This document shows, one piece after another, positions 1-9,212 of a stretch of DNA of 64,000 nt. Both the position numbers and the translations under genes were made by a program. Source of the stretch: Streptomyces sp. DH24. Its GTDB lineage: Bacteria > Actinomycetota > Actinomycetes > Streptomycetales > Streptomycetaceae. The stretch's first letter is position 1, and each line of letters starts with the position of its first letter. Below the pieces are notes generated by a model. That model did not search any database, was not told where the DNA came from, and worked only from the letters and a program-made list of their open reading frames with translations. The stretch is from contig NZ_JARVKW010000002.1 of assembly GCF_029813775.1 (NCBI RefSeq), positions 1-64,000 of the forward strand, read 5' to 3'.

Positions 1-60
1 GGCCCGGCCTGGCCCGGGGAACGCGCCTCGGCGTGCGGCACCCCCTGCTCCGGGCGCTAC

Positions 61-1530
61 TCAGCCCTGAGCGGTGTCGCTGGCGGCGAAGCGTTTGAAC
101 GTCCAGGTCAGCCGCATGACCACGAGGACCATGAGAACGCTGACCGTGGTGGCCCAGGCCATGGCGACGGCGTACTCCTCGCCGCCGGGGTCGTCGCCGG
201 CCACCATGAAGAACACGGCACCGATGATGGCCACGCCGGCCGCGCTGGCGACCTGCTGGGCGGTGGTGAGGATGCCGGAGGCGACACCGGCGTCCTCCGG
301 GGCGACCCGCATCAGCGCGGCGCCGAACAGCGCCGGAAGGACCACACCGTTGCCGCCGCCGATCAGGCAGAGACAGAGCACCACCCAGGCGACACCGGTG
401 TCGTCCCCGCTGACGTAGAGCCGGCCGGCGAGCAGCACCAGGCCCAGCCCGGTCACCGCGCTGCTCACCACCAGCGCGCTCATGCCGAAGCGGTCGGTGA
501 GCCGCGAGCCGATCATGGCGGTCGCGGTGAACAGCACACCCATCGGGGAGAAGACCAGTCCGGCCTCCACGGGGCTGAGCCCCATGCCCGCCTGCAGCAG
601 CAGGGTCAGGGTGAACATGAAGCTGCCGAAGTAGACCATGAACGCGGTGCTCGCGATCATCCCGCCCCGGAAGGAGAGGCTGCGGAACAGCGAGAGCACC
701 AGCACCGGGTTGCCGCCCCGGCCGGCCAGGTCCCGCTCCCAGCGCAGCGTGACCACCGCGACCGGGACGGCGAGGGCCATGGAGATCCACGTCCAGGCCG
801 GCCAGCCGGTGGTGTGGCCCATGGTCAGCGGGACCAGCAGCAGCGCCAGGGCGGCGGAGATGCCGATCGCCCCGGCCGGGTCCAGGCCGACGTCGCTGCG
901 CTGGCGCTGCGGGGGCAGGACACGCGGCGCCACGATCACGATCACCAGGCAGATCGGCACGTTGATCAGGAAGATGCTGCGCCAGCCCAGGCCGGCGAAG
1001 TCGGCGGAGATCATCGCGCCGCCGAGGACCTGACCGGCGATCGAGCCGAGTCCGGCGGCCGCGCCGTACCAGGCCATCGCCCTCGGCTTCTCCCTGTCCG
1101 GGAACTCGGCCGTGATCACCGCGAGGACCTGGGGCACCATCACCGCGGCGGCCAGCCCCTGTGCCAGCCGGGCGGCGACCAACTGCTCGGGGTTGGCCGC
1201 GATACCGCACAGCAGCGAGGTGACGCCGAGGGCGACGGCGCCGATGACGAAGAGGCGGCGGTGACCGTAGCGGTCACCCAGCCGGCCGCCGGTGATCATG
1301 CCGCCCGCGTAGGCGAACGCGAAGCCGCCCACGATGAGTTCGAGTGCCGACGGCCCGGCGCCGATGCTGTCTTCCAGCGACGGCGCGGCGACATTGACCA
1401 CGAAGAAGTCGAACTGCACGATGAACATGGCCGAAAGCAGGACGACCAGGACCAGATTGATGCGCAGCGGGGGTAATTCCGTCGGCGCTTCCTCCCTGCC
1501 GGTGGAGGAGGGCGGGTGGGTGTCGGTCAT
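61..1530 (-). CDS. MFS drug exporter, DHA2 (14-helix) type
   Basis: 489-residue integral membrane protein, predicted proton-driven exporter of small molecules. Many hydrophobic helices are visible. The DHA2-type first-helix motif DFFVVNVAAP lies at residues 41-50 and the MFS loop motif GGRLGDRYGHRR at 81-92; the length matches EmrB/QacA-type 14-helix transporters. The ATG at 1530 has a GAGGAG ribosome site. It lies 101 bp downstream of the thioesterase gene on the same strand and is probably the last gene of the leftward arm of the acyl-assembly cluster, so export of the cluster product is a reasonable inference. Substrate cannot be read from sequence. Confidence 0.88.
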   Translation of the reverse strand: MTDTHPPSSTGREEAPTELPPLRINLVLVVLLSAMFIVQFDFFVVNVAAPSLEDSIGAGPSALELIVGGFAFAYAGGMITGGRLGDRYGHRRLFVIGAVALGVTSLLCGIAANPEQLVAARLAQGLAAAVMVPQVLAVITAEFPDREKPRAMAWYGAAAGLGSIAGQVLGGAMISADFAGLGWRSIFLINVPICLVIVIVAPRVLPPQRQRSDVGLDPAGAIGISAALALLLVPLTMGHTTGWPAWTWISMALAVPVAVVTLRWERDLAGRGGNPVLVLSLFRSLSFRGGMIASTAFMVYFGSFMFTLTLLLQAGMGLSPVEAGLVFSPMGVLFTATAMIGSRLTDRFGMSALVVSSAVTGLGLVLLAGRLYVSGDDTGVAWVVLCLCLIGGGNGVVLPALFGAALMRVAPEDAGVASGILTTAQQVASAAGVAIIGAVFFMVAGDDPGGEEYAVAMAWATTVSVLMVLVVMRLTWTFKRFAASDTAQG

Positions 1531-1631
1531 GGGACTCCTCGAACGCCTGCAGCACTGTGCTGCGGGTTGAACGGATGGGAACTGTCAGGACGGTTCGGCG
1601 GGTTGGTAACCGCACGCGACCGCGGAGGAGC

Positions 1632-2261
1632 CTACCGATTGCTGTCGGCCGTGCATGTGTGCGGTGACGCGGTGGTTCCTTGCGTGCGCTTCCGCCGGGT
1701 GGCGCGCAGCGCGCAGGTGATCCGCGCGGTGCAGACCCGCCGCCCGGACCGGTCGGTGACGACCACCTCGTAGGTGGCGGCGGTCTGGCCCAGGAACAGG
1801 GCGGTGGCCACCCCGGTCACCTCACCGGCGCGCACCGCACGGTGGTGGGTGGCGTTGAGGTCGACGCCCACCGCGATCCGGCCGGCGCCGGCGTGCAGTG
1901 CGGCGCCGATCGACCCCATCGACTCGGCGAGCACCGCCGAGGCACCGCCGTGCAGCATCCCGTAGAGCTGGCTGTTGCCCGCCACCGGCATGGTGGCCAC
2001 CAGCCGCTCCGGGGAGGCTTCCAGGAAGGTGATGCCCAGCCGGCCGGCCAGTGTCCGCGCACCGACCCGGTTGATCCAGTCGGCGGTGCGCCACGGGTCG
2101 TCCTGCGGGATTCCGTCGGCCGGGTCGAACGCCAGGGCCGGCGGCGCGGTGGGGCCGGGCCCGGCGGTCGACGCCGGGCCGCCGGGCGGGGCGAGTTCGC
2201 CGTCCGCGGGGGACGCCCCGTCGCCCGCCGCCGAGGGCACGGTCGTCAGCCGTGCGGTCAT
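1632..2261 (-). CDS. Hotdog-fold (PaaI/MenI-like) acyl thioesterase
   Basis: 209 residues. The first 55 residues are a Pro/Gly/Ala-rich tail; the hotdog domain follows, with the HGG signature at 104-106 and a Glu at 113 where the PaaI family has its catalytic acid. Family members hydrolyse acyl-CoA or acyl-ACP thioesters, often aryl or hydroxyaryl ones. Its ATG overlaps the stop of the upstream ligase gene (ATGA), so the two are translationally coupled. In this cluster it could release the finished chain or edit mis-loaded carriers; a dehydratase role, also seen in hotdog proteins, is a less likely alternative. Confidence 0.82.
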   Translation of the reverse strand: MTARLTTVPSAAGDGASPADGELAPPGGPASTAGPGPTAPPALAFDPADGIPQDDPWRTADWINRVGARTLAGRLGITFLEASPERLVATMPVAGNSQLYGMLHGGASAVLAESMGSIGAALHAGAGRIAVGVDLNATHHRAVRAGEVTGVATALFLGQTAATYEVVVTDRSGRRVCTARITCALRATRRKRTQGTTASPHTCTADSNR

Positions 2262-3964
2262 CGGGTGGCGCCGGTCGTCAGCCGGCCGGCCTCCGTCCGC
2301 GCGGCGGGTCCGGTGGGGCGGTAGCTGTGCAGGGCGGCGTAGCGCTCGCGGAGCCGGCGCTTGTGGACCTTGCCGGTCGGGCCGAGCGGGATGTCCTCCT
2401 CGGTCTGCGCCAACTCCAGCAGGGCGACGGCGGGTTGGCCGATCCGGGTCAGCACCTCGTTGACCTGCTTCAGCAGCACCTCGGGGTCCGCGCCGCTCTC
2501 CCGGGGGCGGACCACGGCCACCGGCACGGTCGTCTCCTCGTGACGGCCGGCGACCACGGCACAGTCCTCGATGTGGGGGAGGTTGAGCAGCAACTCCTCC
2601 TCCATCAGCACCGAGTAGCCGTCGCCGGTGGGCGTTCGGATGGCGTCGACCACCCGGTCGACGTGGAAGAAGTCGCCGTCCGCGGTGCGGGAGACCAGGT
2701 CCCCGGAGAGCCAGTAACCGGCCAGCATGGTGCGGTAGGTGGTGTCCGAGTCGTTCCAGTAGCCGCGTGTCACGGCCTCGCCGCGCACGCCGAGCATGCC
2801 GACCTCGTCCGGCTCGGCCTCGGTGCCGTCCTCCCGGAGTACGGCCACTTCGGCGACGGAGACCCGGGTGCCCAGGTAGCGGGGGCGCGGCGGGGAGTCG
2901 GGGGTGAGCAGCCGGCGGATCGCCGCCCAGCCCAGTTCGGAGGAGCCCAGCCCGTCGTCGACCACCGAGCCCGGCACCGTTCGGCCGTCCACGGTCGTGC
3001 TGCCCAGCCGCATCAGCGCGCGCATGTGCGCGTCGTGGCCGGCGTCGCCGAGGTTCAGCCAGACCTGCACCGAGGTGAAGTCCGCGGGGTCGTTCTCCAT
3101 GGTCGCCAGGCGGCCCAGCGCCTCGTTGAAGGCCAGCACCGCGGTGGGCCGGTAGGTGGCGCAGGCGCGCGCCAGGCCCGGTCCGCCGGGGTCGGAGTAG
3201 GCGATGGTGGGCAGGCCGGCGAGCAGGGCGTAGAAGGTGAACGCGATGGCGCTGGAGTGGGTCTGGGGCGCGGCGGCCAGCATCACCGAGTCCTCGGACT
3301 CGGTGTTGTTCGCCAGCCGGAAGCGGGCACCCGCGACGCTCTGCCGGTGCGTCCAGATCACCGGCTTGGGGTTGCCGGTGGTCCCGGAGGAGTGGCAGAG
3401 CACCACCGGGTCCTCGTCACCGTGCCGGTACACCGCCGACTCCGGCAGCGAGCGGTGGCCGAGCGTGCCGACCTCCTCCCGGGCGCAGGTCCAGCGCAGG
3501 CCGGGCAGTTCGAGGTGTCGTCCGTCGAGCAGGGCCAGGTGCGGGGCGTCGGTGTAGAGCCCCACCGGTTCGGTGCGGCGCATCAGGCCCAGCGCCAGTT
3601 CGGGCAGCATCCGGCCGTTGATCAGCAGCCCGATCGCGCCGATCCGTGCGAGCGCGGCCAGGTGCAGCTGGTCCTCGAAGGAGTCCTCGATGTAGAGCGC
3701 CACCCGGTCCCGGGGGCGTACCCCCCGGTCGAGGTACCAGGCGGCCCAGGCGTCGGCCAGCGCGTCGAGCTGGTTGATGCTGAACTCCGCCTGCTCCTGC
3801 CCGTCGAGGTTGACCAGGGGGCGGTCCGCGATGATCAGCGGGAGATCGGGGTGGGGACTCAGTCGTGCGGCCGTGCGCCAGGCGTTACCGCCACCGAGGC
3901 CGGGGAAATGCGCGGCCCGCAGGCGGGCTTCCGGCGACAGCAGGGTGCGTGCGGAAAGGGGCAT
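2258..3964 (-). CDS. Acyl-CoA synthetase / AMP-dependent ligase
   Basis: 568-residue member of the ANL adenylate-forming superfamily. The phosphate-binding motif SSGTTGNPKP is at about 192-201, an LSGDL motif lies in the second half and a terminal GPTGK carries the probable catalytic Lys near the C-terminus. Such enzymes convert a carboxylic acid plus ATP to the acyl-adenylate and then a thioester. It is divergent from the ACP-ligase fusion gene, with 403 bp between the starts. A second, differently diverged ligase in one small cluster suggests two acids are activated, or one is activated for release or recycling. Substrate is not predictable by eye. Confidence 0.85.
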   Translation of the reverse strand: MPLSARTLLSPEARLRAAHFPGLGGGNAWRTAARLSPHPDLPLIIADRPLVNLDGQEQAEFSINQLDALADAWAAWYLDRGVRPRDRVALYIEDSFEDQLHLAALARIGAIGLLINGRMLPELALGLMRRTEPVGLYTDAPHLALLDGRHLELPGLRWTCAREEVGTLGHRSLPESAVYRHGDEDPVVLCHSSGTTGNPKPVIWTHRQSVAGARFRLANNTESEDSVMLAAAPQTHSSAIAFTFYALLAGLPTIAYSDPGGPGLARACATYRPTAVLAFNEALGRLATMENDPADFTSVQVWLNLGDAGHDAHMRALMRLGSTTVDGRTVPGSVVDDGLGSSELGWAAIRRLLTPDSPPRPRYLGTRVSVAEVAVLREDGTEAEPDEVGMLGVRGEAVTRGYWNDSDTTYRTMLAGYWLSGDLVSRTADGDFFHVDRVVDAIRTPTGDGYSVLMEEELLLNLPHIEDCAVVAGRHEETTVPVAVVRPRESGADPEVLLKQVNEVLTRIGQPAVALLELAQTEEDIPLGPTGKVHKRRLRERYAALHSYRPTGPAARTEAGRLTTGATR

Positions 3965-4367
3965 TGTTCACCTGTCCTCTTTCAGAAGACCAGCGCCTTT
4001 TACAGATACGACGACGAACTGCTGCGAACCGGACGCTTTTCTTCGCATTTCTGCGGCGCGCCGCAGGGTGCGTTCGGAATGGCGGCCGAGCCACTCTCGC
4101 GAGCCGGCCCTGCCCGGCGCCAGCAGCGACCACCGAATATGTCAGGTCTCCTCTTCCCGCACCTCAAACATGACGTGCGGCACAACCACGCCTGCCGGAA
4201 GGAGGGACCGGAACGACCGGCGGCCCCGCCGCGAGGAGCTACCTGACAAACAATGCGCCACGCATTTCGGTGTCCCGCTGGAAGGTGTGTACGGTTCCGG
4301 ACGGCTCCTGTTGAATTCTCGTCCGTTCTCTCCGCCCCATGCGACAGCTCGACGAGGAGCGTCCACT
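3965..4367. promoter_or_regulatory. Divergent control region of the acyl-assembly cluster
   Basis: The 403-bp gap between the two arms has no convincing gene of its own. It contains a perfect 16-bp palindrome, CTGCGGCGCGCCGCAG, at 4051-4066 and a short inverted repeat, AATGCG-CCA-CGCATT, at 4252-4266, both reasonable operator candidates. A 17-bp stretch at 4062-4078 repeats, with one mismatch, a stretch at about 3940-3956 inside the ligase 5' end. No regulator gene lies in the visible part of the cluster, so the cognate protein would be encoded elsewhere. Confidence 0.45.
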
Positions 4368-6473
4368 GTGCTCCCAGTGCGGGATACCGATATTCATGAC
4401 CGGCTGCGCGCCATCGTAGCCACCGTGCTCGAACTGGACATCGCGGAGGTGTCTGCCGACGCCTCTTTCCATCAGAACCTGAAAGTCGACTCCCTCGAAA
4501 AGGTCGAGATTTCCGTACGCATCGAGAGGCACTTCGGCGTCACCCTGACCGACGAGGAGGCGGCGGCCATGGACAGCGTCCGTGACGCGGCCGTCCTGCT
4601 CGGCGGCCGGGTCCCGGCGACCGGACCGACCGCCGGCCCCGAGGGCCCCGGGCTTCCGGATGAGCCGGGCGCGGTGACCGCGCCGGGCGAGCCGGCCGGC
4701 ATACCGGCCGCACATGCCGCGGCCGTCCTCGCGGGCACGGCGCCGCTCACCGCGACGGAGTCGGCGGCGTCCCCCGTGGCCCCGGGGAAGCCGTCCGACG
4801 CCGCCGAGTCCGCAGACCCGCCCGGCAGGGGAAGTCCCGCCGATCCGGTCGACCTGGTCGCGCGACTGGTCGGCGCCCATCTCGACGCCGGCCACGGCGA
4901 CCGGGTCGGCTACTTCGACCCGGACGTCGGTGAGGTGTCCTACGCCAGGCTGTACGAGGCGGCCCGGGGCTACGCCGGGGCGCTACGGGCTCTCCGAGTG
5001 GTCCCCGGCTCGCGTGCGCTGGTGCTCGCCGAGGACTCGGTGGCGACCGTGGTGGCACTGCTGGGGCTCTGGTGGCACGGGTGCGTCCCGGTCCCGGTGA
5101 GCCCGCTGCTCGACGAGGCCCAGCTGCGGTTCCTGGCCGACGACTGCGCGGCCGCGATCGTCCATGTCGACGGCGGGCCCGACCGCCGGCGCGAGCTGGT
5201 GGCGGCCTTCGGCCATCTCCCCCAAGTGACGGGTTGTCAGGTACGCGACTTCTTGGTGTCCGGTGCCCCCACGCTGCCCGGCCGTCCCGGGGAGGTGGCT
5301 CCGGTCGCCGCCTGGGCCCCCGAGCGCGAGGCGCTGGTGCAGTACACCTCGGGAAGTACCGGCCGCCCCAAGGGGGTTCGCCACTCGGCGGGCGGGATCA
5401 ACGCCATGCTGGACGGTTTCGGCAGCGTGGCGGGACTGCGGCCGGACGACGTCGTCCTGTCCACTGCCCGGCTCTCCTTCGGCTACGGACTGGGCAGTTC
5501 GGTGCTCTGCCCGCTGGCCGCCGGAGCGCGCACCGTACTGCTCCGTGGTGCGGTCGACCTCTACACGGTGCTCGCCGCGTTGCGCCGGTACCGCCCGACC
5601 GTGTTCTGCTCGGTGCCGAGGATGTACCTCAGCCTGCTCGACGCGCTCGACCGGGACACGTCCTCCTCCCCCGGCGGGACCGCGCCCGGCGACAGCGCGG
5701 GGCCCCGTGGAGACACCGTGCCCGGCGGCTCCGCGTCCACCGGAAGCCCGTCACCGGGATCGTTCTCCGCGGCACTGCGGCTCTGTCTGTCCGCCGGTGA
5801 GGACTGCCCACCCGAGCTGGCCCACCGCATCCGCCGTACCTTCGACACCGAGTTGATGAACTGCTTCGGGGCCACCGAGGTGATGCACGTCGTGATCGCC
5901 ACCCCGCCGTCGGAGCCCCTGCCCGGCTCCCTCGGCCGCCCGGTCCCGGGAGTGACCGTCACCGTCCGCGACGACCAGGGCCGCCCCGTGCCGGACGGCG
6001 ACGAGGGACGGCTGCACATCGCCGGTCCCACGGTCGCCCTCGGCTACCTCCACCGTCCGGTGGAGAACCGGGCCACCTTCGCCGACGGCGGCGCCTACAC
6101 CGGTGACCTGGTCCGGCGCCTGGCGAACGGCACGATCGCGCACATCTGCCGCACCGACGACGTGCTGAACCTCGGCGGTTACAAGGTCGCCCCGGACCAG
6201 ATCGAGCGCGTGGTGCGGTCCGTGGACGGCGTCGCCGAGTGCAGCGTGGTCGGCGGATCCGACGAGAACGGGCTGGAACAGGCGGTGGCCTTCATCGTCC
6301 CCGTCCCCGGCGTCGACCACCACACGTTGCGCAAAGCCGTCCGGGTCGCGGTGCGCACCCGGCTGGAGTCGTACAAACGCCCGTCACGGATGGAGTTCGT
6401 CGAGATGCTGCCAGCAACGGCCACCGGAAAACTGGCGCGCTACCGACTGCGACAGCAGGCGGTGCGGTCATGA
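4368..6473 (+). CDS. ACP-adenylation fusion, benzoate-CoA-ligase-like
   Basis: 701 residues from GTG 4368, chosen because GACGAGGAGCG lies just upstream and the ACP fold begins at once. Residues 1-80 are an acyl carrier protein with the phosphopantetheine Ser at 42 in KVDSLE. A Pro/Ala/Gly linker covers about 85-165. An ANL domain follows, with YTSGSTGRPKG near 325, a region resembling benzoate-CoA ligases (LSFGYGLGSSVLCPL) and TATGK near the C-terminus. The protein probably adenylates an aryl or other carboxylic acid and transfers it to its own or a partner ACP. An odd Ser/Gly/Pro-rich insertion of about 35 residues sits near 431-465. The ketosynthase start overlaps its stop. Confidence 0.85.
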   Translation: MLPVRDTDIHDRLRAIVATVLELDIAEVSADASFHQNLKVDSLEKVEISVRIERHFGVTLTDEEAAAMDSVRDAAVLLGGRVPATGPTAGPEGPGLPDEPGAVTAPGEPAGIPAAHAAAVLAGTAPLTATESAASPVAPGKPSDAAESADPPGRGSPADPVDLVARLVGAHLDAGHGDRVGYFDPDVGEVSYARLYEAARGYAGALRALRVVPGSRALVLAEDSVATVVALLGLWWHGCVPVPVSPLLDEAQLRFLADDCAAAIVHVDGGPDRRRELVAAFGHLPQVTGCQVRDFLVSGAPTLPGRPGEVAPVAAWAPEREALVQYTSGSTGRPKGVRHSAGGINAMLDGFGSVAGLRPDDVVLSTARLSFGYGLGSSVLCPLAAGARTVLLRGAVDLYTVLAALRRYRPTVFCSVPRMYLSLLDALDRDTSSSPGGTAPGDSAGPRGDTVPGGSASTGSPSPGSFSAALRLCLSAGEDCPPELAHRIRRTFDTELMNCFGATEVMHVVIATPPSEPLPGSLGRPVPGVTVTVRDDQGRPVPDGDEGRLHIAGPTVALGYLHRPVENRATFADGGAYTGDLVRRLANGTIAHICRTDDVLNLGGYKVAPDQIERVVRSVDGVAECSVVGGSDENGLEQAVAFIVPVPGVDHHTLRKAVRVAVRTRLESYKRPSRMEFVEMLPATATGKLARYRLRQQAVRS

Positions 6474-7681
6474 CCGGCGACGCGATCACCGGCCCGGACG
6501 CGCCGGTCACCGGCACCGGTCCCACCGGGCGAAGCGGCCCGGCGCGGGACACCGCGGGGTGGGAGATCACCGGTCTGGGCGCGGTGGCCTCGGTGGGCGA
6601 CAGCCCCGGGGAGATCTTCGACGCGCTCTGCGCGGGCCGCAGCGGCCTGTCGGGCCTGCGGGTGTTCGACACCAGCAGGTACCGGGCGCGGCAGGCGTAC
6701 GAGATCGACGACCGCGCGACACCGGGCGTCGACGAACCCCTGCGCGCCACCCGCTGGCTTGGCACCGTCATCGACCAGGCCGCCAAGGACGCGGGGCTGG
6801 ACGGGCTGGAGGACGTGCCGGTCCTCGTCGGCACCACCCTCCAGGAACAGCGCAGCGCCGAACTGTGGTGGCGCGGCGGCACCCCGTTCCGGCCCGAGCA
6901 GATGCACTTCGGCACCGCGCTGCGCTCCTCCGTCGGCACCCCTCACTCGTACACCTTCGCCAACGCCTGCGCGGCGGCGCTGTATGCGCTCGGTATGGCG
7001 GCCGACCTGATCGAACTCGGCCTGGCGGACACCGTGGTGGTGGCCGGCACCGACGCGATCGGCGAGAGCGCCTTCGGGACGCTGGACCGGGTGCAGAACA
7101 AGATCCCCCAGGCACTGACGCCGTTCGACGTGTCACACCGGGGCATGCTGATGGGCGAGGGCGCGGTCGCCGTCGTCCTCCAGCGCGCCGGTACGGCGTC
7201 CGCTCCCGCGCACTGCCGGTTGCGTGCGGTGAGCGTCAACTGCGACGCCCACCACGCCACGGCACCCGACCCGGACGGGATCTCCTGGGTGGTGCGCGAC
7301 GCCCACCGCCGGGCCGGGGTGCGCCCCGAGGACATCGATCTGGTGATGCTGCACGGCAGCGGCACCCCGCGGAACGACAGCACCGAGGCGCAGGTGCTCT
7401 CCCAGATCTTCGCCGGGGGCACCGGGCCACTGATGACCGCGATCAAGTCCATGACCGGTCACACCCTCGGCGGCTCCGGGCTGCTCAGTCTGGTGATGGC
7501 GGCGCTCGCCGTCCGGCGGGGCCAGGTGCCGCCGGTCCGGGGGCTGGTCCAGCCGATCGAGGAGGCCGCCGGTCTGCGGCTGGTGAGGGACACGGCGGTC
7601 GCCGCGGATCTGACCGTCGCGCAGGTGAACGCGTTCGGCTTCGGCGGGATCAACGCCGCCGCGATCGTGGAGGCGGTGTGA
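6470..7681 (+). CDS. Beta-ketoacyl-ACP synthase (condensing enzyme)
   Basis: 403 residues; ATG overlaps the preceding stop (ATGA). It keeps the complete FabF-type catalytic set: nucleophile Cys167 in NACAAALY, His295 in LHGSGT and His331 in SMTGHTLGGSG, and ends with the usual NAFGFGG motif. It therefore should catalyse decarboxylative Claisen condensation between an ACP-bound starter and malonyl-ACP. No acyltransferase gene is present, so malonyl-ACP would come from primary fatty-acid synthase, as in type II polyketide systems. The immediate next gene encodes a degenerate paralogue, so an alpha/beta heterodimer is likely. Confidence 0.9.
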   Translation: MTGDAITGPDAPVTGTGPTGRSGPARDTAGWEITGLGAVASVGDSPGEIFDALCAGRSGLSGLRVFDTSRYRARQAYEIDDRATPGVDEPLRATRWLGTVIDQAAKDAGLDGLEDVPVLVGTTLQEQRSAELWWRGGTPFRPEQMHFGTALRSSVGTPHSYTFANACAAALYALGMAADLIELGLADTVVVAGTDAIGESAFGTLDRVQNKIPQALTPFDVSHRGMLMGEGAVAVVLQRAGTASAPAHCRLRAVSVNCDAHHATAPDPDGISWVVRDAHRRAGVRPEDIDLVMLHGSGTPRNDSTEAQVLSQIFAGGTGPLMTAIKSMTGHTLGGSGLLSLVMAALAVRRGQVPPVRGLVQPIEEAAGLRLVRDTAVAADLTVAQVNAFGFGGINAAAIVEAV

Positions 7682-8769
7682 TGGGCGGGCGCCCTGAGGA
7701 CACGGTGGTCACCGGGGTGGGGCTGGCCGTCCCCGGGCTCACCCACCCCGACGAACTGCTGGGCACCGTCCGCGAGGGCGGTTTCGACCCCGCGACGGGT
7801 CTGGCCGGCCGCGACCTGCGGCACAAGGACCGCGCGTCCCGCCTGGCACTACGGGCCGCGGAACCGGCGCTGCGTTCGGCCGGAGTGTGGGACGGCACCG
7901 AACTCCGCGTCCCGCGCGACGAGATCGCGGTGATCGTCAGCTCCAACCTGGGCATCCTGGACAACGTCTGCGCGTTCACCGACATCATCGCGGAGAAGAC
8001 CGTCACCGGCCTGAGCCCGCTGGGGCTGCCCCAGACGTCCAGCAACGTGATCGCCGGTTCGGTCGCCATGCGTTTCGGGCTGCGCGGCCCCAACATCACG
8101 CTGTGCAACGGCGCGACCAGCGGCCTGGACGCGCTGTACTGGGCGCGCAACCTGCTCGCGGTGGGCCGGGCCCGGGTCGTGCTGGTGGTCGGGGTGGAGC
8201 CGTCGGGCCCTGCGGTGACGCGGCTGCTCGGCACGCCGAGCGTGGACGGGGCGGCCGGTGTCGTGCTGGAGTCCGTCGAGAGCGCGGTGGCGCGTGGCGC
8301 GCGACCGCGTGCCACGGTGGCCGGCTGCGCCAGAGCGGGCGACCTGTCCACGGCCGTCGCCGCGGTGTCGGCGCAAGCGAGTACCCCGTCGGGGCGGGCG
8401 GGCGCGGCGCCGGACGGTGCTCCCTCCCCCGGACCGGTGACGCTGTGGCTCACCGGCGCCGACCACGCCGCGTCCCCGGCCACCCCCCTCGTCCCGAACG
8501 GTGCGGCACCGGGCGTGCCGACCCGCGACCTGGAGGCCCAACTGGGCCCCTGCTCGGGCGCGTTGGGAGTGTTCCAGTGCGCGGCCGCGGTGGCCCACCT
8601 GGACCCGGACGGTTCGGCGCCGGGAGTCACGGCCGACGGTGGCGCGGTGCTGGCCACGGTCGGCGATCCGGAGACCGACGCCGTGGCCGCCGCGCTGTTC
8701 ACGCCACCGCCGTCCGGGCCCACGGCGCCCCGGAGCCGGGAGTTCGCCGCAACTGCTGCCGCGCCCTGA
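7681..8769 (+). CDS. Degenerate ketosynthase, chain-length-factor-like partner
   Basis: 362 residues, start overlapping the preceding stop by one base. Ketosynthase fold features are recognisable (TGVGLAVPG at the N-terminus, GPNITLCNGATSG in the nucleophile elbow), but alignment of the elbow puts Ala145 where the catalytic Cys belongs. The two active-site His motifs are also replaced (WLTGADHAAS; LGPCSGALG). It cannot work as an ordinary condensing enzyme. By analogy with KS-beta/chain length factor subunits of type II systems it probably dimerises with the intact ketosynthase and shapes the chain tunnel. It lacks the classic Gln of KS-beta proteins and is about 40 residues short. Confidence 0.8.
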   Translation: MGGRPEDTVVTGVGLAVPGLTHPDELLGTVREGGFDPATGLAGRDLRHKDRASRLALRAAEPALRSAGVWDGTELRVPRDEIAVIVSSNLGILDNVCAFTDIIAEKTVTGLSPLGLPQTSSNVIAGSVAMRFGLRGPNITLCNGATSGLDALYWARNLLAVGRARVVLVVGVEPSGPAVTRLLGTPSVDGAAGVVLESVESAVARGARPRATVAGCARAGDLSTAVAAVSAQASTPSGRAGAAPDGAPSPGPVTLWLTGADHAASPATPLVPNGAAPGVPTRDLEAQLGPCSGALGVFQCAAAVAHLDPDGSAPGVTADGGAVLATVGDPETDAVAAALFTPPPSGPTAPRSREFAATAAAP

Positions 8770-8942
8770 CGTCCGAACCTCCCGCCTACCCCCTCACGAC
8801 CAACCACTCCTGACGGCCAGCCCCACCCCTGACGGCCAGTCACCCCGGATGGCCCGACAGCCCTGGAGGGCCCGATCTCCACCCGCCATCGACACCCCAC
8901 CGGACCCCGAGCCCGAACCCTCACCTGAAAGGCACAACGCCC

Positions 8943-9212
8943 ATGTCAGAGAACGCCCACGTCGTCCTCGACGTCGAGGAGCTGCGCGCGCTGGTCGCCG
9001 AGGCGCTGGAACTCCAGGTTGACGAGATCACCGACGAGGCCCGTTTCGACGAGGACCTGGGAGTCGACTCGCTGGTCTCGCTGGAGATTTCCGTGCGGCT
9101 GGAGGAGCGGTACGGCATCCGGATCGACGAGAACGACCTGTCGGAACTGGGGTCCTTCGGCCGGGTCAGCGAACTGGTGCGGGACCAGCTCGCCATCCGG
9201 TCGGCGGCGTGA
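8943..9212 (+). CDS. Discrete acyl carrier protein
   Basis: 89 residues, acidic, with the phosphopantetheine attachment Ser43 in LGVDSLVS. Length and helix pattern fit a type II ACP. A GAAAGG ribosome site precedes the ATG. A 173-bp gap separates it from the degenerate ketosynthase gene; this gap contains two copies of CCTGACGGCCAG (8809-8820 and 8828-8839) and no gene. It overlaps the reductase gene by four bases. It is the likely carrier for chain elongation, while the fused ACP domain of the ligase may carry the starter. No phosphopantetheinyl transferase gene is visible in the window. Confidence 0.92.
   Translation: MSENAHVVLDVEELRALVAEALELQVDEITDEARFDEDLGVDSLVSLEISVRLEERYGIRIDENDLSELGSFGRVSELVRDQLAIRSAA

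Noticed and set aside
2252..4246. Plus-strand frame of over 600 codons opposite the ligase
   Set aside because: Gly/Gln/Arg-rich shadow of the ANL ligase gene, which has clear motifs on the other strand.
6470..8769. Two equivalent condensing enzymes for primary fatty acid synthesis
   Set aside because: The second lacks the catalytic Cys and His residues, and the neighbours are ligases, a thioesterase and an exporter instead of fabD/fabH.
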